Below, piece after piece: positions 7,818-11,332 of a DNA stretch of 11,332 nt. The DNA is from SVTX01 sp045542075 (GTDB lineage Bacteria > Bacillota > Clostridia > Oscillospirales > CAG-272), in the NCBI GenBank assembly GCA_045542075.1, contig JAZQKI010000013.1, positions 1-11,332 on the forward strand, in the 5' to 3' direction. Numbering within the stretch: position 1 is the first letter of the stretch; every line of letters starts with the position of its first letter. The position numbers and the translations under genes were made by a program. The notes beneath the pieces are model-generated. The model saw nothing but the letters and a program-made list of their open reading frames with translations. It ran no database searches and was not told the DNA's origin.

Positions 7818-8678
7818 TCATTCCTCTTTTAGCCTTGTGGGATTTTTCACGCCCGTGAGCCCTATATCCATAAAAAACGGGCATATATCAAGCGAGAGGG
7901 TGCCTGAGTTATTTAAGCAGACCGCTATATCTCTCTGCTGAGCGATACGCGCGATATAGTCCGTGACTCTCATGATGTCCGCATGATCTGAGCTTGAATT
8001 TATACAAAGGCTTATGGAATTTTTGCTTTGGCGCAATATAAGAGTTCTGTCGTCAGATATAATTTTTGCCAAAAAAGCCATAAGCAATACAGACACGGCA
8101 TATATCGAATTGGCATATATCATTCCCTGCGCAGCAAAGCAACTGCAGTCCATCGCCTCACCCAGAAGCTCTGTTTTGCATCCCATAAAATCACATACAA
8201 GAGCGGCTGTTCGCTCAATGTCGCCATCGGTATATTGTTTGTCGCCAAGTACCGAAAGCTCGCGCTCTATCCTCGACATATCAAGATAAGCCTTTGCGCT
8301 TTTGCTTGCATCTGCGCCGCTTGCCATAGCCGTGGCTTTGGGTGACATTATCGCTCTGAAAAATTCTCCGTCCGTATATGCGCGGCATACCGCATCCGCG
8401 GGATCTTCGGGCTGTATTACACAGCAAATTCCCGTGGAGTAAAGCATTTTGCGGTTAAATATAAGCGCGCCGCTGTCCGAGGCTATTATTATTGGGTCAT
8501 CTCCGCCCAAAAACAGATTGCGGATCAAAAATCCCCTCTCCTCACTGTCAACTCCGAGCAGATCAAGCGCGTTGTCACCGATATTAAGCTGTCCCCTGTT
8601 TGAACGGTATGCGATCATCTCGCAAAAGTTCTCCGCACCGGTGGTTATAAAATATAGGTTTTCGTTAAATATCCTCAT
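7818..8678 (-). CDS. Hypothetical protein, unrecognised family
   Basis: I do not recognise this 286-aa protein. It has no signal peptide; the only hydrophobic stretch (SIYAVSVLLMAFLAKI, 191-206) looks more like a buried helix than a membrane anchor. Residues 1-115 look alternately beta and alpha (IIIASDSGALIF at 63-74, GICCVIQPED at 83-92). Residues 125-190 are probably helical, and 191-270 read helix, strand TLIL, strand SISLCINSS, helix, strand IAVCLNN, strand TLSLDICPFF. That last order weakly recalls a degenerate GHKL-type (histidine-kinase-like) ATPase domain, but I see no phospho-acceptor His motif, N box or glycine-rich box, so this is a guess only. Eleven cysteines include C85-C86, C162-x4-C167 and C178-x-C180, without a known metal motif. 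The consensus promoter at 8691-8719 lies so close to ATG 8676-8678 that the transcript may be nearly leaderless. Met21 (8616-8618) is an alternative start. It lies 60 bp upstream of rbfA on the same strand. Confidence 0.7.
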   Translation of the reverse strand: MRIFNENLYFITTGAENFCEMIAYRSNRGQLNIGDNALDLLGVDSEERGFLIRNLFLGGDDPIIIASDSGALIFNRKMLYSTGICCVIQPEDPADAVCRAYTDGEFFRAIMSPKATAMASGADASKSAKAYLDMSRIERELSVLGDKQYTDGDIERTAALVCDFMGCKTELLGEAMDCSCFAAQGMIYANSIYAVSVLLMAFLAKIISDDRTLILRQSKNSISLCINSSSDHADIMRVTDYIARIAQQRDIAVCLNNSGTLSLDICPFFMDIGLTGVKNPTRLKEE

Positions 8679-8690
8679 AAATTCTACTCT

Positions 8691-8719
8691 ATTATAAATT
8701 ATTTTTTTATCTTTGTCAA
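8691..8719 (-). promoter_or_regulatory. Perfect consensus sigma-A promoter before the hypothetical gene
   Basis: On the minus strand, TTGACA (8714-8719), a 17-nt AT-rich spacer and TATAAT (8691-8696) match the consensus at all 12 positions. Only 12 nt separate the -10 from the ATG at 8678, so transcription would start about 5-6 nt before that codon, leaving no room for a Shine-Dalgarno site. Confidence 0.82.
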
Positions 8720-8738
8720 GTTATTGGAGAAGGCAAAA

Positions 8739-8770
8739 CAGATAAAAGAGCAGGAAATCTCTTTTATCTG
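8739..8770 (-). terminator. Terminator overlapping the end of the XRE regulator gene
   Basis: A perfect 12-bp stem, CAGATAAAAGAG (8739-8750) against CTCTTTTATCTG (8759-8770), has an 8-nt loop. On the minus strand it is followed by TTTT. The stop codon of the regulator (8764-8766) lies inside the stem. The hairpin is AT-rich, so weaker than the others here, but it isolates the regulator from the downstream promoter. Confidence 0.78.
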
Positions 8771-9006
8771 ATCTCCTGCTCCAGATTATCAAACATGGGT
8801 GTGTCAAAAAACTCCTTGAGGGTTATCTCAAGCCCATCGCAGATCTTCTTTACTGTGGATACCGTGGGACTGAAATTCCTTCCACTTACAATATTGTGTA
8901 GTGTAGATTGAGTTATTCCGCAAATTATTGAAAGCTTATTAACGGTAATAAGCCTTTCTCTGCAAAGCTCAAGTATTCTGAGTCTTACCGCTTCGCCGAC
9001 AGTCAA
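8764..9006 (-). CDS. Small XRE-family helix-turn-helix transcriptional regulator
   Basis: An 80-aa protein that is almost entirely a Cro/C1-type DNA-binding domain (HTH_3 fold, about residues 6-68). It shows RLRILELCRERLITVNKLSIICGI followed by the recognition-helix region TQSTLHNIVSGRN (32-44) and the closing VKKICDGLEITLKEFFD (52-68). No sensor or dimerisation domain follows, and the last 12 residues are acidic. It starts with TTG (9004-9006). No ATG fits, and AAGGGGTGA sits 7 nt before the TTG, close to the ideal ribosome-binding site, so this start is well supported. Its promoter contains a 22-bp dyad (9041-9062) directly upstream of the -10, which suggests it represses its own transcription. 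No copy of that dyad was seen at the other promoters here, so its other targets are unknown. Related single-domain regulators occur in both chromosomal and mobile contexts; nothing mobile is adjacent. Confidence 0.88.
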   Translation of the reverse strand: MTVGEAVRLRILELCRERLITVNKLSIICGITQSTLHNIVSGRNFSPTVSTVKKICDGLEITLKEFFDTPMFDNLEQEIR

Positions 9007-9034
9007 AAAATCACCCCTTAACCATATAACGTTA

Positions 9035-9062
9035 ATTATATTTTAACCACATTGGGTTAAAA
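9035..9062 (-). promoter_or_regulatory. XRE gene promoter with 22-bp operator-like dyad
   Basis: On the minus strand a TATAAT (9035-9040) is directly preceded by TTTTAACC-CAATGT-GGTTAAAA, a perfect 8-bp inverted repeat with a 6-nt spacer (9041-9062). The dyad fills the -35/-10 spacer, so bound protein would block RNA polymerase. A further half-site TTAACC (plus strand 9018-9023) touches the ribosome-binding site, and a TAACGTTA palindrome (9027-9034) lies between them. The -35 itself is weak (TTTTTA, 17 nt before the -10). Autoregulation by the adjacent HTH protein is inferred from this position. Confidence 0.68.
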
Positions 9063-9155
9063 ATATTACCGCTTTTGGGGTTATTGTTTTGAGCGGCAGA
9101 TGTGATTTGCATAACAATCAAAGAGGTTGTGAAGTGGTGGATGAATGGTTAGCTT

Positions 9156-9234
9156 GTATTCGGGAACACCTCATCCGTCACCTACGGCGCCACCTCCCCA
9201 GCTGGGGAAGGCTATCATACGGGTGATCGAATAC
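9156..9234. repeat. Intergenic palindromic repeat element (MITE/REP-like)
   Basis: A 79-bp structure with terminal inverted repeats GTATTCG (9156-9162) and CGAATAC (9228-9234). Inside are CCGT (9175-9178) facing ACGG (9219-9222), and a central perfect 12-bp palindrome CCCCAGCTGGGG (9196-9207), extended by CCT/AAGG with one bulged base. The core text (CTCATCCGTCACCTACGG, then CCACCTCCCC) resembles a short intergenic repeat I recall being dispersed in many gut Clostridia genomes, usually written with CCACCTTCCCC and GGGGAAGGCT. It is non-coding and too short to carry a transposase. Only one copy is in this window, so its repetitive nature rests on that recollection. Confidence 0.6.
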
Positions 9235-9282
9235 CAATTTCATTCGCAGATATCTGAACATCCCATTTTTTCAACTTTTCTA

Positions 9283-9311
9283 TGGACAAATTTCAATTTT
9301 TAGTGTATTAT
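9283..9311 (+). promoter_or_regulatory. Promoter of glycoside hydrolase gene
   Basis: TGGACA (9283-9288) and TATTAT (9306-9311) are spaced by 17 nt, each one mismatch from consensus. The predicted start is near 9318. GGAGG follows 6 nt before ATG 9341. No obvious operator or cre-like palindrome was seen over it. Confidence 0.7.
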
Positions 9312-9340
9312 ATATTTAGTACTTAAAAAGGAGGTCGGAC

Positions 9341-10669
9341 ATGAGCGTCAATATTTCTATCAACTCAATCTCCGACAAAAAAATAAAACCCCTACACGGA
9401 ATATGCAACGCCCCTCTTTTGTGGTCGGACTGCTCTATGTTCCACTATCTGACCGAGGCGGGCATTCCCTTTTCCCGTCTGCACGACACGGGCGGCGAGT
9501 TCGGCGGCGGTGTTTTCGTGGATATTGACAACATCTTTCCCAATTTTGATGCGGACGAAAATAATCCCGCGTCCTACGACTTTGCCTTTACAGATCATCT
9601 AATAAAGAGTCTTATCTCTGCTGGCGCGCGCCCTATTTACAGACTCGGCTGCAGCATTGAAAATCAGCAGAAGATCATCAAGCCCCGCCGCATATTCCCT
9701 CCCCGCGACTTTGAAAAATGGGCGAGAGTTTGCGAGCATATAATATCTCACTACAACCGCGGCTGGGCGGACGGATTTGAGTTTAATATTGAATATTGGG
9801 AGATCTGGAACGAGCCCGACAACCAGCCTGATCCCGCGGACAGCCCTATGTGGCTTGGCACGAAGGAGGAATTTTTCAGGCTCTACGAGGTTGCGTCAAC
9901 CCACCTCAAGGCTTGCTTTCCCGATATAAAGATCGGCGGCTACGGCTCTTGCGGCTTTTACAGCGTGCTGAACACGTCAGCCGCTCAGGCAAATTCCTCA
10001 CCTCGCACAGACTACTTTATAGAATTTTTCGAGGATTTCCTCAAATACATCTCCAGCCCCGAGCACAGATCCCCGCTTGATTTCTTCTCGTGGCACTCCT
10101 ATGCGGGCGCGGAGGAAAATGCGGTATTTGCGGCTCACGCAAGAGCCCGCCTTGACGCATACAACTTCACCCATACCGAGAGCATTATTGACGAGTGGAA
10201 TCCCGATATATCCGTCCGCGGAACACTCACAGACGCGTCAAATCTCGGCAAAATGCTTATAGCTATGCAGCACTCCCCCGTGGACATAATGGCGTATTAC
10301 GACGGTCAGTGGATAACCCCCTATGGCGGATTGTTCGACCCTATGACGCTTTCGCCCTTCAAGGCGTTCTATACCTTCAAGGCGTACAATATACTTTACC
10401 GTCTCGGCGCGCAGATCACTCTTGACGGCGCGGACGAGCTTGGGCGCTTAACTCCAAGCCTTTACGCGCTCGCCGCGACAAACGGCGAAAAAACCGCAGT
10501 GTTGCTTGTAAATACGGGTGATGCGCAATATGTCACCTGTCAGCTTGACGGACAGTGGAGCTTATCTCTTGTGGACGACACGCACAGCCTCGACAACCCC
10601 ACGCAGATTTCCCACGGCGAGAGCTTTGCGCTCGGCGCAAACACCCTTGCGGTGCTTGAATCCAACTAA
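9341..10669 (+). CDS. Clan GH-A glycoside hydrolase, GH39-like (beta-xylosidase/iduronidase type)
   Basis: Probable cytoplasmic glycosidase with a retaining mechanism. The 442-aa protein has no signal peptide. A TIM-barrel domain fills about residues 15-350, and a short beta-rich tail (about 370-440, AVLLVNTGDAQYVTC...GANTLAVLES) resembles the beta-sandwich that follows the barrel in GH39 enzymes. The acid/base candidate is Glu158 in YWEIWNEPDN; the nucleophile candidate is Glu285 in SIIDEWNP, at the spacing expected for strands 4 and 7. WHSYAG (251-256) and SRLHDTGG (45-52) also fit GH39-type proteins. The substrate is not readable from sequence: beta-xyloside is the commonest GH39 activity, but rhamnosyl, arabinosyl and uronic-acid-linked substrates are possible. 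ATG 9341 has GGAGG 6 nt upstream. It stands alone, with its own promoter and terminator; no transporter or sugar regulator is adjacent, apart from the divergent XRE protein. Confidence 0.87.
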   Translation: MSVNISINSISDKKIKPLHGICNAPLLWSDCSMFHYLTEAGIPFSRLHDTGGEFGGGVFVDIDNIFPNFDADENNPASYDFAFTDHLIKSLISAGARPIYRLGCSIENQQKIIKPRRIFPPRDFEKWARVCEHIISHYNRGWADGFEFNIEYWEIWNEPDNQPDPADSPMWLGTKEEFFRLYEVASTHLKACFPDIKIGGYGSCGFYSVLNTSAAQANSSPRTDYFIEFFEDFLKYISSPEHRSPLDFFSWHSYAGAEENAVFAAHARARLDAYNFTHTESIIDEWNPDISVRGTLTDASNLGKMLIAMQHSPVDIMAYYDGQWITPYGGLFDPMTLSPFKAFYTFKAYNILYRLGAQITLDGADELGRLTPSLYALAATNGEKTAVLLVNTGDAQYVTCQLDGQWSLSLVDDTHSLDNPTQISHGESFALGANTLAVLESN

Positions 10670-10674
10670 AAAGC

Positions 10675-10703
10675 AGGAGCAGAAAACAATGTTTTCTGCT
10701 CCT
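10675..10703. terminator. Bidirectional terminator between hydrolase and surface-protein genes
   Basis: A perfect 13-bp stem, AGGAGCAGAAAAC (10675-10687) against GTTTTCTGCTCCT (10691-10703), has a 3-nt AAT loop. T5 follows on the plus strand, and GCTTTTTAG on the minus strand. It lies 5 nt after the hydrolase stop and 20 nt after the convergent surface-protein stop. Confidence 0.93.
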
Positions 10704-10723
10704 TTTTATTAAGCTATCTCAAA

Positions 10724-11308
10724 TTATTCTTTTCTCTTTTTGCTGATGACAAACGCAACGCCAAGAGCTGCAACCAATGCTATCGAGCCAACCCCAATGA
10801 TAGAGCCGCATCCGTCGCTCTTTTCCTCGTCCTTGCCGCCCTGCGCATTTCCGTCGGGAGTCTCGCCCTTATTATCGTCATTATCATCTACCGCGGGCTT
10901 GTTCTCCTCGGGGAGAGGCTCTCCCTCTGTCTCGCCGCAATTCTTGCAGGTCTTGGGAGCTTCAGTCGTTGCAGCCGCAAAGTCGTGACCTGTCGCCGCT
11001 ATCTCCTCCTGCGCGGTGAGTATCTCATCACACACGGAGCATTTCACACCGTCGGTAAGACCTGCCTCGGTGCATGTTGCCGCCTTGCCGTCTATAACTT
11101 CCTCGGTATGGGCGATCATGGGGATTTCCTCCTGCGCGGTGAGTATCTCATCACACACGGAGCATTTCACGCCGTCGGTAATACCTGTTTCGGTACAGGT
11201 TGCCGCCTTGCCGTCTATAATTTCCTCGGTGTGACCAAGCGCGGGGATCTCCTCCTGCGCGGTGAGTATCTCATCACACACGAAGCATTTCACACCGTCG
11301 GTAAGACC
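10724..11308 (-). CDS. C-terminal part of a repeat-containing, membrane-anchored surface protein (5' end missing)
   Basis: The visible 194 residues are the C-terminal end of what is probably a larger secreted protein. The N-terminus, with any signal peptide and enzymatic or binding domains, lies beyond the contig; apparent starts inside this piece are not real. At least two and a half 41-residue repeats are present: KC[SF]VCDEILTAQEEI, then GHTEE or AHTEE, then IDGKAATCTE and G[IL]TDG. Each unit has CxxC, usually a His, and a further Cys, a pattern that might bind zinc or form disulfides; this is inference. A diverged last unit ends in CKNCGE, followed by an acidic, Gly/Asn-rich linker and the C-terminal anchor: GCGS, a hydrophobic helix (IIGVGSIALVAALGVAFVI) and a KKRKE tail. 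There is no LPXTG; such GCGS-type tails are common in clostridial surface proteins and presumably hold the protein in the membrane. The adapter begins at 11309. Confidence 0.85.
   Translation of the reverse strand, partial: GLTDGVKCFVCDEILTAQEEIPALGHTEEIIDGKAATCTETGITDGVKCSVCDEILTAQEEIPMIAHTEEVIDGKAATCTEAGLTDGVKCSVCDEILTAQEEIAATGHDFAAATTEAPKTCKNCGETEGEPLPEENKPAVDDNDDNKGETPDGNAQGGKDEEKSDGCGSIIGVGSIALVAALGVAFVISKKRKE
11002..11308. repeat. Tandem 123-bp coding repeat, about 2.5 copies, cut by contig end
   Basis: The block GCGCGGTGAGTATCTCATCA recurs at 11011, 11134 and 11257, an exact 123-bp (41-codon) period. Copies run about 11002-11124, 11125-11247 and 11248-11308 (partial). Long stretches are identical between copies at the nucleotide level, which suggests recent duplication or homogenisation. 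The assembly probably stopped because short reads cannot span the array. Confidence 0.95.
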
Positions 11309-11332
11309 AAGTCGGAGGCCAAGCGGTCTTAG
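11309..11332. other. Sequencing adapter (non-genomic contig end)
   Basis: The last 24 nt (AAGTCGGAGGCC... to ...GGTCTTAG) are, as I recall it, the start of the 5' half of the MGI/BGISEQ Ad153 adapter. The genomic repeat reading frame ends directly before it. It should be trimmed together with positions 1-54. Confidence 0.96.

Larger units (their letters stand above)
9007..9340. other. Intergenic region between XRE regulator and glycoside hydrolase gene
   Basis: A 334-bp region between divergent genes. From left to right it holds the regulator's leader, promoter and dyad (9011-9063), an unremarkable stretch (9064-9155), a palindromic repeat element (9156-9234), another plain stretch (9235-9282), and the hydrolase promoter and ribosome-binding site (9283-9340). 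I see no tRNA, small ORF with a ribosome-binding site, or riboswitch-like structure. Confidence 0.8.

Noticed and set aside
7818..10669. A dedicated new system formed by the unknown gene, the XRE regulator and the glycoside hydrolase.
   Set aside because: The genes are separated by terminators, separate promoters and a repeat element, and lie on different strands. No shared operator was seen, so common function is not supported.
1..11332. The two contig ends seem to belong together (adjacent halves of one sequence), which could suggest a circular plasmid or phage.
   Set aside because: The shared sequence is library adapter, which joins any insert's ends in this chemistry. It says nothing about circularity, and the gene content is chromosomal.
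10985..11332. Plus-strand open frames across the tandem repeat (10985-11332, 11016-11234).
   Set aside because: They are antisense shadows of the repeat-encoding gene, kept open by the repeat period. One even runs into the adapter.

Overview
This is an 11.3-kb metagenome-type contig. Untrimmed MGI/BGI (DNBSEQ) library adapter sits at both ends: positions 1-54 (including a likely 10-nt sample barcode at 3-12) and 11309-11332. Genomic DNA therefore runs only from 55 to 11308, and the genes at the two ends are cut by the contig ends, not by biology. Gene content, Shine-Dalgarno sites, consensus sigma-A promoters and strong intrinsic terminators point to a low-to-mid GC Bacillota, most likely a gut Clostridia of the Oscillospirales/Christensenellales type. 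Supporting traits are a BspA-type LRR lipoprotein, a clostridial-style citrate synthase, CxxC-repeat surface proteins with a C-terminal GCGS membrane tail, and a Firmicutes-like intergenic palindromic repeat. This placement is inference from gene style, not from a marker gene.

Layout. 55-3452 (minus): a partial PMCA-type calcium-transporting P-type ATPase and, upstream of it, citrate synthase, separated by a perfect 17-bp terminator stem. 3614-5203 (minus): the ComM/YifB AAA+ ATPase with its own promoter and terminator. 5204-5430: a divergent promoter region. 5431-6246 (plus): an LRR_5 lipoprotein under a perfect consensus promoter, ending in a bidirectional terminator. 6320-8678 (minus): an unrecognised 286-aa protein, then rbfA and nrnA, the last two translationally overlapped. 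8764-9006 (minus): a small XRE-type regulator, probably autoregulated through a dyad in its promoter. 9007-9340: an intergenic region with a 79-bp inverted-repeat element. 9341-10669 (plus): a cytoplasmic clan GH-A, GH39-like glycoside hydrolase. 10724-11308 (minus): the C-terminal part of a surface protein made of 123-bp tandem repeats, in which the contig stops.

How they fit together. Most units are single genes or short operons, each bounded by its own terminator, so this looks like ordinary chromosomal housekeeping and surface/carbohydrate functions, not one dedicated system. rbfA-nrnA is the remnant of the conserved nusA-infB-rbfA-nrnA-truB translation/RNA-turnover cluster. No phage, transposase, CRISPR, toxin-antitoxin or defence module is visible. 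The most useful observations are the adapter contamination and its effect on the terminal genes, the unknown gene with an almost leaderless consensus promoter, and the XRE operator.
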